From assembly GCA_020634515.1 (NCBI GenBank), contig JACKBL010000006.1, positions 186,001-250,000 of the forward strand: a stretch of DNA of 64,000 nt, read 5' to 3'. Under the pieces are notes generated by a model that saw only the letters and a program-made list of their open reading frames with translations, was not told the DNA's origin and did not search any database. The translations under genes were made by a program, and so were the position numbers. This DNA is from Ardenticatenales bacterium. GTDB lineage: Bacteria > Chloroflexota > Anaerolineae > Promineifilales > Promineifilaceae. Positions within the stretch are counted from its first letter, which is position 1; every line of letters begins with the position of its first letter. Positions 24,191-32,440 of the stretch are shown here, in pieces.

Positions 24191-26371
24191 ATGATGATGA
24201 CTGGACAGGCGGAGATAATCCCAGATGCCGGCACGCGCATGACGCGCATGGTGCAGAGTTCGTTACTCTGGTTGGTAACGATTGGCCTCACCGTGGGGCT
24301 GGCCGGCATCATGGCCCTGAACCTGGTCACGGGACCACAAGTGTCCGTCGTGGTCGGGGAGCCGGCGGCCAGGGATATTATTGCGTCGCAGTCGATCACG
24401 TTTGAGAGCGCCCTGGCGACGCAGCGGCAAAAGGACAATGCGGCGGCCAGCGTGGGGACGATTTATAGCACGCCGGATTTGAGCATTGGGCGGGCGGGGC
24501 GCGAGCAGGCACAGGTAATCTTCAATTTTGTGGATGTGGTGCGTGCCGACGGCGTGACGGATGCCGGCACGCGCGCCCGCTACCTCCACGCCATTGAAAC
24601 CATCACCATCGAACCGCAAATAGCCGTAGACATCCTCACCTTCACCCCCGCCGAATTCTCCGCCGTCAAAGACGACATCCTGCGCATCGTCGAAGAAGTG
24701 ATGCGTCAGGAAATCCGCGAAACTGGCGTCAGCGAAGCCCGCCGCACCGCCCGCAGCCAGATCAGCTTCTACCTTACCACGCCGCAAGAAAGGGTCGTCA
24801 CCAGCCTGGCCCCCCAGTTTATCGTCGCCAACACCTTCCCCGACGAGAGCGCCACGGAGCAAAAGCGAAATGAAGCCATTGCCGCCGTGGAACCGGTGCT
24901 GCACAGCGCCACCAAAGGGGAGCGCATTATCCGCGTCGGGGAAATCGTGGACGCGGAAGACGTGGAGATGTTGGAGCAGTTGGGTTTGCTGCGCCAGCAC
25001 ACCGACTGGGCGCAGATCGTGAGCGTGGTGACGGCGGCGGTGCTGGCGGTGACGGTGATCATTGTCTACTGGCAGGTGTTTGAGCGGCAGCGGATGCCGT
25101 CCAATCGGTATTTGCTCATCTTCGCCTTCCTTATTTTGATTTTTACGTTGGGCGCGAAGCTGATGGTTCCGGGGCGCACGGCGCTCTCGTACCTGTTCCC
25201 GGCGGCAGCGCTGTCCATGTTGGTGGCCGTGATTTTCGACGTGCGCCTCAGTATTCTGGTGACCATTGTGGAGGCGGCGCTGGTGGGGTACATTGCCGGC
25301 AATTCCCTCGAACTCACCGCCTATTATGCCGTGGGTAGCCTGATCGCCGTCCTCACCCTGCGCGATGTGCAACGCATCAACGCCTTCTTCCGCGCCGGCC
25401 TCATCGCCGCCGTGGCCAACATGGCCGTTATCGTCGTTTTTCGCCTGCCACAAGACCCGCAGCCCGTTGAGTTCTTTCAGCTCCTCGGCTGGGCGCTGGC
25501 AAATGGCCTCATCACCGCCAGTCTGTCCGTTGCCGGCCTGTTTTTCATGGGCAGCGTCTTTGGCATCATCACCACGCTACAATTGCAGGAGTTATCGCGC
25601 CTCGACCATCCGCTGTTACAAGAGCTATTGCGCCGCGCCCCCGGAACCTACCACCACAGCATCATGGTGGCGAACCTGGCGGAACAGGCGGCGGAACTGG
25701 TGGCTGCCAGTGGCACGCTCGTGCGCGTGGGCGCGTTTTATCATGACGTGGGCAAAATAAACCGCCCGCCGTTTTTCACGGAAAACCAGGCCGGCCTTAA
25801 TCCGCACGAAAACCTCGATCCCTACAGCAGCGCCCGCATCATTATGAGCCATGTCGCCGATGGGTTGGCGCTGGCGCGGCAATATCGCCTGCCGGACCGC
25901 ATCCGCGACTTCATCGCCGAGCATCATGGCGACAATCTGGTGATCGCCTTCTACAAGAAGGCGCAGGAGGAGGCGGAGATCAGTGGCGAGGAGGTGGACA
26001 GTGGCCGATTCCGCTATCCTGGACCGCGTCCGCGCTCCCGCGAGACGGGCATTGTTATGCTGGCAGATTCGGTGGAGGCGGCTTCCAGCGCGCTGCGCCC
26101 GGATACGGAAGCGGAGATTGAGCGGCTGGTCAATTCGATTGTGGAGGGGCATTTGAAGGCGGGGCAGTTGGATAATTCCGGGTTGACGTTGGGCGAGTTG
26201 CAGCATATTCGCTCGTCGTTTATTAAGACGCTGAAAGGGCGCTTCCATGTGCGCGTGCGTTATCCGGGGAATGAGGAGATGATGCGGCAGCCGATGGATG
26301 CCGGCATTTCTCCAGAACCCCACCGCCCGGAACCCGTCCCCTCCCAACCCGCCGTGGAGCCGCGGCCATAG
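24191..26371 (+). CDS. 7TM-HD family c-di-AMP phosphodiesterase (PgpH/YqfF-like)
   Basis: Membrane protein of 726 residues. An N-terminal helix (about 22-46) is followed by an extracytoplasmic 7TMR-HD-type domain (to about residue 280), seven membrane helices (about 280-470) and a cytoplasmic HD domain with PGTYHHSIMVANLAE, the HD pair in YHDVGK, NPHENLDPYSSARIIMSHV and EHHGD. Family members hydrolyse c-di-AMP. In Firmicutes the gene sits next to ybeY and dgkA, exactly as here. The C-terminal 30 residues are Pro-rich. Start codon choice among the three ATGs at 24191-24199 is open. Confidence 0.93.
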   Translation: MMMTGQAEIIPDAGTRMTRMVQSSLLWLVTIGLTVGLAGIMALNLVTGPQVSVVVGEPAARDIIASQSITFESALATQRQKDNAAASVGTIYSTPDLSIGRAGREQAQVIFNFVDVVRADGVTDAGTRARYLHAIETITIEPQIAVDILTFTPAEFSAVKDDILRIVEEVMRQEIRETGVSEARRTARSQISFYLTTPQERVVTSLAPQFIVANTFPDESATEQKRNEAIAAVEPVLHSATKGERIIRVGEIVDAEDVEMLEQLGLLRQHTDWAQIVSVVTAAVLAVTVIIVYWQVFERQRMPSNRYLLIFAFLILIFTLGAKLMVPGRTALSYLFPAAALSMLVAVIFDVRLSILVTIVEAALVGYIAGNSLELTAYYAVGSLIAVLTLRDVQRINAFFRAGLIAAVANMAVIVVFRLPQDPQPVEFFQLLGWALANGLITASLSVAGLFFMGSVFGIITTLQLQELSRLDHPLLQELLRRAPGTYHHSIMVANLAEQAAELVAASGTLVRVGAFYHDVGKINRPPFFTENQAGLNPHENLDPYSSARIIMSHVADGLALARQYRLPDRIRDFIAEHHGDNLVIAFYKKAQEEAEISGEEVDSGRFRYPGPRPRSRETGIVMLADSVEAASSALRPDTEAEIERLVNSIVEGHLKAGQLDNSGLTLGELQHIRSSFIKTLKGRFHVRVRYPGNEEMMRQPMDAGISPEPHRPEPVPSQPAVEPRP

Positions 26372-26378
26372 TCTTCCC

Positions 26379-26834
26379 ATGCACGTGAACGTCGATTTTG
26401 TGGTGGAAATCGAGATGGACCCGGCGTGGGAGTCGCTCTTGCGCGAGGCGGTGGTGGCCGCGGTGGGGGTGTCGGATTATGCCGGCACAGCCAGCCTCAC
26501 CCTCCTCCTCAGCGACGACGCCCGGCTGCAAGCCCTCAATCTCGCCTTCATGGGATACGACAAACCCACAGACGTCCTCAGCTTCCCCTCCGGCGAATGG
26601 CTCACCTCACCCGTCGTCAACCTCGGCGACATCGCCATCTCCGTGCCCCAGGCGCGGCGGCAGGCAGCCCAGGCCGGGCACACCGTGGCCGCCGAATTAC
26701 AACTGCTGGTCGTGCATGGGGTGCTGCACTTGTTGGGACACGACCACGCCGAACCGGCGCAGAAAGACGCCATGTGGCGGTTGCAAGCGGCGGCCCTGGC
26801 CCGGTTGGGAACTGCCGTAGCCCTGCCGCCCTGA
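26379..26834 (+). CDS. ybeY: Endoribonuclease YbeY (rRNA maturation)
   Basis: Metal-dependent RNase of 151 residues involved in 16S rRNA 3'-end maturation and ribosome quality control. The zinc motif H-x3-H-x5-H is present as HGVLHLLGHDH, preceded by the family blocks YDKPTDVLSFP and LGDIAISVP. ATG 26379 starts seven bases after the 7TM-HD stop. The partner gene phoH, which often comes first in this cluster, is absent here. Confidence 0.96.
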   Translation: MHVNVDFVVEIEMDPAWESLLREAVVAAVGVSDYAGTASLTLLLSDDARLQALNLAFMGYDKPTDVLSFPSGEWLTSPVVNLGDIAISVPQARRQAAQAGHTVAAELQLLVVHGVLHLLGHDHAEPAQKDAMWRLQAAALARLGTAVALPP

Positions 26835-26861
26835 CGACGGCCATTCGTCACGGCTAAGCCA

Positions 26862-26898
26862 GATTGGACCGTTTTCTCTGGTGAAATTGGTCCAATAT
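26862..26898. repeat. Dispersed inverted repeat family 1, copy 3 (short)
   Basis: GATTGGACC and GGTCCAAT flank TTTTCTCTGGTGAAA, the same core as the copies at 3067, 4511 and 30226 but with the middle lost. It lies between ybeY and dgkA. Confidence 0.75.
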
Positions 26899-26902
26899 CG
26901 CC

Positions 26903-27009
26903 TTCGACAGGCTCAGGCGACGGACTGGAATCTCAAGCCTCATGATGGCGCAGGTAAAGTCAGCGCCGCGCATCTTCGACAGGCTCAGGCGACGGACTGG
27001 AATCTCAAG
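26903..27009. repeat. Two direct copies of a 35-base repeat
   Basis: TTCGACAGGCTCAGGCGACG and the next 15 bases occur at 26903-26937 and again at 26975-27009, 72 bases apart. A third partial block (GCTCAGGCAGCGG) follows. The region precedes dgkA and holds no gene. Confidence 0.85.
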
Positions 27010-27067
27010 CAGCGGACTAATGGCTCAGGCAGCGGGCTAGTAGTCACATTCTCATCGGGTATTGAAC

Positions 27068-27463
27068 ATGAAATCCGTGCTGGATGGGGGGCAAAAGGAA
27101 CTGCGCAGCCGCGCGCGCTCGTTTCGCTATGCGTTTCAGGGATGGGCATATGTGCTGCGCACGCAGCACAACACCTGGATTCACGCGCTGGCCAGCGTGA
27201 GTGTGCTGGCGCTGGCGTTCTGGCTGCGGCTGTCGCGCGGCGATTGGGCCATCTTGCTGCTGACGATCATGGCGGTGTGGGTGGCGGAATTTTTTAACAC
27301 AGCGTTGGAGGCCGTGGTCGATATGGCTATGCCGCGTCCCCATCCGCTGGCAAAAATCGCCAAGGACGTGGCCGCGGCGGCGGTGTTGGTGGCCGCCGTC
27401 GGCGCGGTCCTCATTGGTCTGCTCATTCTGGGGCCGCCGCTCTGGAGCCGTTTGCTGGGCTGA
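27068..27463 (+). CDS. dgkA: Diacylglycerol/undecaprenol kinase (DgkA family)
   Basis: Small membrane kinase of 131 residues with three to four helices. The family signature is seen in SFRYAFQGWAYVLRTQHN and in the catalytic stretch VAEFFNTALEAVVD. In Gram-positive relatives the substrate is undecaprenol, which would recycle cell-envelope carrier lipid. It follows ybeY after 233 bases of repeats. The start is ATG 27068 and not the in-frame TTG at 27062. Confidence 0.92.
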   Translation: MKSVLDGGQKELRSRARSFRYAFQGWAYVLRTQHNTWIHALASVSVLALAFWLRLSRGDWAILLLTIMAVWVAEFFNTALEAVVDMAMPRPHPLAKIAKDVAAAAVLVAAVGAVLIGLLILGPPLWSRLLG

Positions 27464-27470
27464 GGCAGGC

Positions 27471-28016
27471 TCAGTGGGGGAGATGTGCGGCGGGAATATT
27501 CTGTAGAAACGGGTTGCACGCATCACGGGGGGACAAAATGGGATGGCTCACGCCCCAAGCCACATTTAGCGCGGGATCATCCCAGCGTACGCCAAACTCA
27601 TCCGCCCCATCGTAGTAATTGTCCACGATGTAGCAGAGCGTCACGTCTGTGAGTGCCAGAAAGCCGTGGGCGACGCCGATGGGAATGAACAGCCCCTGCG
27701 TGTGGTCTGCGCCGATGTCGATGGTCTGGCAGGCCATGTAAGTGGGAGACGACGGGCGCAGGTCGGCGAGGCCGACGCGCAGGCTGCCGGCCAGGGGATA
27801 CCAGTAATCAACCTGGCGATGATGGTAGTGCAGGCCGCGCAGTACGCCGGCGGCGGAGTCGGAGCGATTGGTTTGCACGATCTCCCAGCGTCGCTGCGGG
27901 AACCAGGATTTGCGAAAGGTCTCAATGAAGCGGCCGCGTTCGTCGCCGAAGGGCTGTAGTTGCGCCAGGATGACGCCGTTGATCAGGTGCGATTCGGTGA
28001 AAACAGGCATAGGCAT
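27471..28016 (-). CDS. dTDP-4-dehydrorhamnose 3,5-epimerase family protein (RfbC-like)
   Basis: Cupin-fold sugar-nucleotide epimerase of 181 residues. Conserved blocks are FGDERGRFIETFRKSW, SDSAAGVLRGLHYH with the catalytic His, VGLADLRPSSPTY and GVAHGFLALTD. The Asp/His pair needed for epimerisation appears present. No other rhamnose-pathway genes are in the window, so the exact sugar nucleotide is uncertain. It ends eight bases from dgkA, convergently. Confidence 0.88.
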   Translation of the reverse strand: MPMPVFTESHLINGVILAQLQPFGDERGRFIETFRKSWFPQRRWEIVQTNRSDSAAGVLRGLHYHHRQVDYWYPLAGSLRVGLADLRPSSPTYMACQTIDIGADHTQGLFIPIGVAHGFLALTDVTLCYIVDNYYDGADEFGVRWDDPALNVAWGVSHPILSPRDACNPFLQNIPAAHLPH

Positions 28017-28031
28017 ATGAAGGATGATGTA

Positions 28032-28044
28032 TCTTCCCGGAAGC
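28032..28044. repeat. Single arm of repeat family 3
   Basis: CTTCCCGGAAGCT occurs once here without its partner, between the epimerase start and the proline dehydrogenase stop. The sequence itself is partly self-complementary. Confidence 0.6.
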
Positions 28045-28049
28045 TCAAT

Positions 28050-29087
28050 TTAGCCGCGGAAGAAGTTGCTGACGAAGAACCAGAGATTGGCGGGGCGTTC
28101 GGCCAGGCGGCGCATGAAGTAGGGATACCAGGCGGTTCCGTAGGGGACGTAGACGCGCATCTGGTAGCCCTGGCGCACCAGGGCGAGTTGTCGTTCGCGG
28201 CGGATGCCGTAGAGCATCTGGAATTCAAAGGCGGTGGGAGGGATGTTGTTGTCCTGGGCGTAGGCGATGGTGGCGTTGATCATGTTGTCGTCGTGGGTGG
28301 CAATGCCGGCATACACCCCCCTCTCCCTGGCCTCTTCACTCAACAACATCTGCATCAGCCGCACATAATTCGCGTCCGTGTCCACCTTCTTCGGGAAAGC
28401 CACCGCCGCCGGCTCCGCATACGCCCCCTTACACAACCGCACCCAGGCCCCCTCCTGGATCAACCGGGCCACATCCGCCTCGCTGCGATACAGGTAAGAC
28501 TGAATGACCACCCCCGTGTTGTCCAGTCCCGCACTATCCCGCACGGAGCGGTAAATTTGCAGCGTCGTATCCGTCCACGGGGAATCCTCCATGTCGATGC
28601 GAATGCGGTTGCCATGCTGCCTGGCCCGTTCCAGCAAATAGCGCAGATTCTCCTCCGCCATTTGCGGCTCAATCTGCATCCCCAACTGCGTCAACTTTAG
28701 CGACACATTGGCATTGACGCCTGCCGCCGCAATCTCATCCAGAAGACGGGCGATTTCGTCTCGTGCCGCCCGCGCCTGCGTTGCATCCGCCACGCTCTCA
28801 CCCAAAAAATCCAGCGTGACCGACATCCCCTGGTCATTCAACGCTTTGCTGGCCGACATGGCGGCCTGGACCGCTTCGCCGGCGACAAAGCGGCTGGCAA
28901 CCGCCCAGGCCACGGGCACGGCGCTGATGGCGTCCCGCGCCCATGCGGCATGTGACAGATAAATCAAACCGTGCCGCATCCAACGCTCACCATTGCGCCA
29001 GAGCAAAAAGCCGCCCACACCCAGCGCGGTCAGCGTGGGTAACACGCTGCGTGATTTTTCCCGTTGTGGCTCAACTAAATCTGACAT
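28050..29087 (-). CDS. Proline dehydrogenase (PutA/PRODH domain)
   Basis: FAD enzyme of 345 residues oxidising proline to pyrroline-5-carboxylate. Typical blocks are VSLKLTQLGMQI, RIRIDMEDSPWTD, VVIQSYLYRSEADV, VRLCKGAYAEP, GIATHDDNMI, FEFQMLYGIRRE and RVYVPYGTAWYPYFMRRLAERP. The N-terminal region has a short hydrophobic segment. The start is ATG 29087 with AAGGGG upstream. No P5C dehydrogenase is encoded next to it. A family-3 palindrome half sits just beyond the stop codon. Confidence 0.94.
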   Translation of the reverse strand: MSDLVEPQREKSRSVLPTLTALGVGGFLLWRNGERWMRHGLIYLSHAAWARDAISAVPVAWAVASRFVAGEAVQAAMSASKALNDQGMSVTLDFLGESVADATQARAARDEIARLLDEIAAAGVNANVSLKLTQLGMQIEPQMAEENLRYLLERARQHGNRIRIDMEDSPWTDTTLQIYRSVRDSAGLDNTGVVIQSYLYRSEADVARLIQEGAWVRLCKGAYAEPAAVAFPKKVDTDANYVRLMQMLLSEEARERGVYAGIATHDDNMINATIAYAQDNNIPPTAFEFQMLYGIRRERQLALVRQGYQMRVYVPYGTAWYPYFMRRLAERPANLWFFVSNFFRG

Positions 29088-29143
29088 CGTAACCCCTTCC
29101 TGAGAGATTGGAGCAGCTTCCCCAATTGCTCCAGTCTGATTGC

Positions 29144-29917
29144 CTATCGCAGCGGCAGCGAATGCCCGCCGTCCATCACAATCGTTTGCCCACAGATCAT
29201 TCTGCTCTCCGGCAGGCAAAGAAAGCAGACCAGATTCGCCACGTCTTCCGGCGTACATAGCCGCCCGACGGGCGTATTGTCCAGCACGTGCTGCACCAGC
29301 GGGTTTTCTTCGCCGCGAAAGGCCTCGAAATGCCGCAAAGCCTCCGTGAGGACCACGCCCGGCGACACGGCGTTGACGTTGATGTTTTGCGCCGCCAGTT
29401 CCACGCCCAGGTAGCGCACCAGGGCTTCCAGCGCCGCCTTCGATGCGCCCACGACCACGTAATCGGGCAGCACGCGCATGGAACCGAGGCTGGAAATGAC
29501 GACCACGGCGCCGCCGCCCCGCGCCGCCATCAAGGGCGCGGCGTGTTGCGCGCCAAAGAGCAGCGAACGGGCGTTGATGTTCATGGTCCATTCCCAGCCG
29601 CGTGGTTTTTGGTCCAGCACCGGACGGTTGTAGCCCGATGCGGCATTGTGGATGAGGATGTCCAACCCGCCCCAGGTGGTGCTGATGGTTTCGTACATGG
29701 CGGCCAGGTCGTCCAGGTCGCCGACGTTGGCTTTGATCACCAGCGCCTGCCGCCCCAGGTCACGGATGGCGGCGGCGGTTTCTTCCGCCGGCTCGCGGTT
29801 GCGGAAGAAGTTGACGATGATGTCCGCGCCTTCGCGGGCGAAGCGTAAGGCCAATTCCCGCCCAATGCCGCGCCCCGAACCGGTAACCAAGGCGATTTTC
29901 TGCTCAAAGCGACCCAT
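29144..29917 (-). CDS. fabL: Enoyl-[acyl-carrier-protein] reductase, FabL type
   Basis: SDR enzyme of 257 residues. Cofactor motif TGSGRGIG is at 12-19, NAASG at 91-95, the active site Y-x6-K is Y153/K160 in PDYVVVGASK, and the stretches NFFRNREPAEETA, GWEWTMNINARSLLFGAQ and ISSLGSMRVLP match FabL (enoyl reductase III) closely. It would reduce enoyl-ACP in fatty acid elongation. The ATG at 29917 is preferred over an ATG at 30100 that would translate a repeat. A FabI-type reductase lies 1.7 kb away. Confidence 0.87.
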   Translation of the reverse strand: MGRFEQKIALVTGSGRGIGRELALRFAREGADIIVNFFRNREPAEETAAAIRDLGRQALVIKANVGDLDDLAAMYETISTTWGGLDILIHNAASGYNRPVLDQKPRGWEWTMNINARSLLFGAQHAAPLMAARGGGAVVVISSLGSMRVLPDYVVVGASKAALEALVRYLGVELAAQNINVNAVSPGVVLTEALRHFEAFRGEENPLVQHVLDNTPVGRLCTPEDVANLVCFLCLPESRMICGQTIVMDGGHSLPLR

Positions 29918-29938
29918 GAAAGCCTCGCAAGGGTTTGT

Positions 29939-30000
29939 GCCCAAAAGAATCTTTCCCGGCGCATTCGTCCATTCCAAATCTATTGACGGATGCACCGTAA
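29939..30000. repeat. Dispersed inverted repeat family 2, copy 2
   Basis: GAATCTTTCCCGGCGCATTCG faces GACGGATGCACC, an imperfect version of the family-2 palindrome also found at 22371, 41697 and 46919. It lies upstream of the fabL-like gene. Confidence 0.65.
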
Positions 30001-30110
30001 TGCCGGCAAACAGACCACCACTGACGATGAGATGACGTGCCCGCTCATTGTAACGTGCCTTTTGCAGCAGGCAAGCGGTACATGGCAATTGGGTATTCAT
30101 TTGCCCCCAC

Positions 30111-30168
30111 CTTCCCGGAAGCCGTAAGGAGACGCGCCTGGCAGAAATCGAGCTTTCGGGAAGTGTTC
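30111..30168. repeat. Repeat family 3 copy with degenerate right arm
   Basis: CTTCCCGGAAGC at about 30111-30122 is answered by GAGCTTTCGGGAAG near 30150-30163, about 28 bases on. The gap 29918-30382 also contains a family-1 copy and a promoter-like TATAAT at 30190-30195, but no gene was recognised. Confidence 0.7.
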
Positions 30169-30225
30169 GCGGATGTCCCCGTTAGCGGTTATAATGGGGG
30201 CGTCTGCCTGAGATGAGAATAATTC

Positions 30226-30301
30226 GGACCAATTTTCTCTGGTGAAAACGGCCATTGAGCGCGTGAAATTGGTCCAATCTCCAGAGAGCGTTAGTAGTTA
30301 C
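30226..30301. repeat. Dispersed inverted repeat family 1, copy 4
   Basis: GGACCAATTTTCTCTGGTGA, a GAGCGCG core, AAATTGGTCCAATCTCCAGA and GAGCGTTAGTAGTTAC follow in order, matching the reverse strand of 4511-4605 with few differences. It lies upstream of osmC. Confidence 0.85.
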
Positions 30302-30328
30302 CACGGAACGCATTCACGCAACACTGTA

Positions 30329-30376
30329 CTTAGCGAGTTAGAAACTCGCCCTACTGGGTGGTTTTGAAGGAGAGAA
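30329..30376 (+). promoter_or_regulatory. 5' leader hairpin shared with tatA
   Basis: GCGAGTTAGAAACTCG forms a short stem, followed by CCCTACTGGGTGG and TTTTGAAGGAGA. A close match, GCGAGTTAAAAGCTCG then TCTTACCGAGG and TTTTTGAAGGAGA, precedes tatA at about 44091-44133. In both cases the block ends with the ribosome site. Confidence 0.6.
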
Positions 30377-30382
30377 TTTCGC

Positions 30383-30811
30383 ATGGCTGTACGAAATGCT
30401 GAAGCTATATGGCAGGGAACGCTGCGCGAGGGCGCGGGCACGATGAAACTGGGCAGCGGCGGGTACGATGGCCCGTTTACGTATGCCTCTCGGTTTGAAG
30501 AAGGGGACGGAACCAATCCGGAAGAGCTGATTGGCGCGGCTCATGCGGGCTGCTTCTCCATGTTTTTGTCGGCGCTGCTTTCCAATGCCGGTTACACGCC
30601 AACGCGCATCCAGACGACGGCGCGCGTTCACCTGGGCCGCGTGGATGGCGGCCCGGCCATTACGCAGATTGAGTTGAGTACCGAGGCGGTTGTGCCCGGC
30701 CTGGAGAATACGGAATTTCAGGCAAAGGCGCAGGCGGCGAAGGCGGGCTGCCCCGTTTCCAAAGCCCTGGCGGGGACGGACATTAAGTTGACGGCCACGC
30801 TGTTGGAATAG
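30383..30811 (+). CDS. osmC: OsmC-type peroxidase
   Basis: Thiol-dependent peroxide-reducing protein of 142 residues. The catalytic cysteines are C57 in HAGCFSM and C123 in AGCPVSKAL, the glutamate region is NPEELIGAAHA, and the whole order matches OsmC. A strong AAGGAGA ribosome site precedes ATG 30383. A hairpin terminator lies just after it at 30843-30875. Confidence 0.95.
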   Translation: MAVRNAEAIWQGTLREGAGTMKLGSGGYDGPFTYASRFEEGDGTNPEELIGAAHAGCFSMFLSALLSNAGYTPTRIQTTARVHLGRVDGGPAITQIELSTEAVVPGLENTEFQAKAQAAKAGCPVSKALAGTDIKLTATLLE

Positions 30812-30842
30812 GGCGCGGCGGTCAGTCGCCACGAATTTTGAG

Positions 30843-30875
30843 GAGGAACCGGTCATGTGGCCTGTTCCTCTTTTT
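30843..30875 (+). terminator. Intrinsic terminator after osmC
   Basis: GAGGAAC pairs with GTTCCTC (with two further G-C pairs after one mismatch) and is followed by five T. The ATG at 30855 lies in its loop, so it is unlikely to be a start codon. Confidence 0.7.
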
Positions 30876-30908
30876 GTTCAAGCGACATTGCTCTTCCCGG
30901 AAGCTGTC

Positions 30909-31523
30909 ATGACTGTGCTGCCCCAATCTTTTTATGCACGTTCCGCCGTCGTTGTTGCCAGGGCGCTGTTGGGCAAGCGGCTGGTGCGCCTGATTGACGG
31001 TCGGCGCGTTGGCGGCGTGATCGTGGAGACGGAGGCGTATTGCGATAGCGAGGAACCCGATCTGGCCTGCCACGGCACGCGCAACAACGGCGCGCCCACG
31101 GCCCGCACCGCCGTTATGTTTGGCCCGGCGGGTCATGCGTACGTCTATTTTACGTACGGTATGCATTGGATGTTCAATATCGTCACGGGTGATGCCGGGC
31201 AGGCGAGTGCGGTGCTCATTCGGGCGCTGGAGCCGGATGAAGGGGAGGATGTGATGGCTCGCAATCGGGCCGGGCGTGGGCGCGGCGAGTGGACGAATGG
31301 CCCGGCGAAGCTGGCGCGGGCGTTGGGCATTGGTAGTGATTTGAATGGGACAAATCTTTTTCAGGCCGGCGGGGTTATATGGGTGGAGGAGGCGCGTGCG
31401 GTGATGCCGGCATCTATTCACCACGGCCCGCGCGTAGGATTAGGCAAAACGTCCGAACCCTGGCACTCCATGCCCTGGCGGTTTTGGATAAAGGATAACC
31501 CGTTCGTCTCTCAATACCGCTGA
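30909..31523 (+). CDS. 3-methyladenine DNA glycosylase (AAG/MPG family)
   Basis: Base-excision repair enzyme of 204 residues that removes alkylated purines. Family blocks are YARSAVVVARALLGKRLVR, VIVETEAYCDSEEPDLACHG with the catalytic Glu, GPAGHAYVYFTYGMHWMFNIV and WTNGPAKLARALGI. The ATG at 30909 gives the usual length; an ATG at 30855 would add 18 residues across the osmC terminator and a family-3 palindrome half (CTTCCCGGAAGCT, 30893-30905). Confidence 0.94.
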   Translation: MTVLPQSFYARSAVVVARALLGKRLVRLIDGRRVGGVIVETEAYCDSEEPDLACHGTRNNGAPTARTAVMFGPAGHAYVYFTYGMHWMFNIVTGDAGQASAVLIRALEPDEGEDVMARNRAGRGRGEWTNGPAKLARALGIGSDLNGTNLFQAGGVIWVEEARAVMPASIHHGPRVGLGKTSEPWHSMPWRFWIKDNPFVSQYR

Positions 31524-31646
31524 AAACGGGCAACAGAAAACGGAAAATGACGAACAGGTTGGCACACGACCAACTCACCAATGCCAGCCACCCACTTTCT
31601 GACCAACCACCACCACCCATTGACCACTACCTTCGGAGAAGACAGC

Positions 31647-32438
31647 ATGAAACTATTGGCAGGGAAAAAGGCCCTCATTTTTGGCATTGCCAACAAAAAC
31701 TCCATTGCCTGGGGCATTGCCCAGGCGCTGCATGAGCATGGGGCGGAAATTGGCTTCAGCTATGGCATTCCCCAGTTGGAACGGCGCGTGATGCCGCTGG
31801 CGGAGCAGCTTGGCGTTACCTTCGTAGAGAAGTGCGACGTGACCTCGGATGCGGAACTGGATGCCGTTTTCGCGCGCGCGGCGGCGCATTTTGGCGAGAT
31901 TGACATTCTCATCCATTCCGTGGCCTACGCCAAACAGGATGACCTGACGGGCCGCTTCGTGAATACCAGCCGCGACGGTTTTGCCCTGGCGATGGACATT
32001 AGCGCCTACAGCCTGGTGGCCATGGCGCGGCGGGCCGTGCCCTTGATGGCTCACGGCGGCAGCATCATGGCGATGACCTACTATGGCGCGGAAAAAGCGG
32101 TTCCCCACTACAACGTGATGGGCGTGGCGAAGGCGGCATTGGAAGCGAGCGTGCGTTACCTGGCGGCGGACCTGGGGCCGAATGGGATTCGCGTTAATGC
32201 TATTTCCGCCGGACCGATTAAGACATTGGCGGCTGCCGGCATTTCCGGCTTCCGCAAAATGCTCACTTATGTCGGTGAACGCGCCCCCCTGCGCCGCAAC
32301 GTCGATCAGGACGAAGTGGGCCGCACCGCCCTCTGGCTGGCCAGCGACCTCAGCAGCGGCGTCACCGGTGAAGTCATCTACGTTGATGCCGGCTACCATA
32401 TCCTGGGCATGCCCGAACCGCCAGAAACCTGGGAATAA
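31647..32438 (+). CDS. fabI: Enoyl-[acyl-carrier-protein] reductase, FabI type
   Basis: NADH-dependent enoyl-ACP reductase of 263 residues in fatty acid synthesis. FabI hallmarks: GIANKNSIAWGIA at 13-25, LIHSVAYA at 88-95, catalytic Y145 and Y155 with K162 in HYNVMGVAK, and AISAGPIKTLAAAGI. The start is ATG 31647 with CGGAGA upstream; an in-frame extension to 31581 has no family similarity. It lies 2 bases before an SDR gene that probably shares its transcript. Confidence 0.95.
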   Translation: MKLLAGKKALIFGIANKNSIAWGIAQALHEHGAEIGFSYGIPQLERRVMPLAEQLGVTFVEKCDVTSDAELDAVFARAAAHFGEIDILIHSVAYAKQDDLTGRFVNTSRDGFALAMDISAYSLVAMARRAVPLMAHGGSIMAMTYYGAEKAVPHYNVMGVAKAALEASVRYLAADLGPNGIRVNAISAGPIKTLAAAGISGFRKMLTYVGERAPLRRNVDQDEVGRTALWLASDLSSGVTGEVIYVDAGYHILGMPEPPETWE

Positions 32439-32440
32439 TC

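Noticed and set aside
24263..25453. Minus-strand frame opposite the 7TM-HD gene
   Set aside because: Shadow frame rich in Gly/His/Arg, overlapping a well-supported gene.
30855..30908. ATG start for the DNA glycosylase at 30855
   Set aside because: The ATG lies in the loop of the osmC terminator, and the extra residues cover a repeat arm; 30909 gives normal length.
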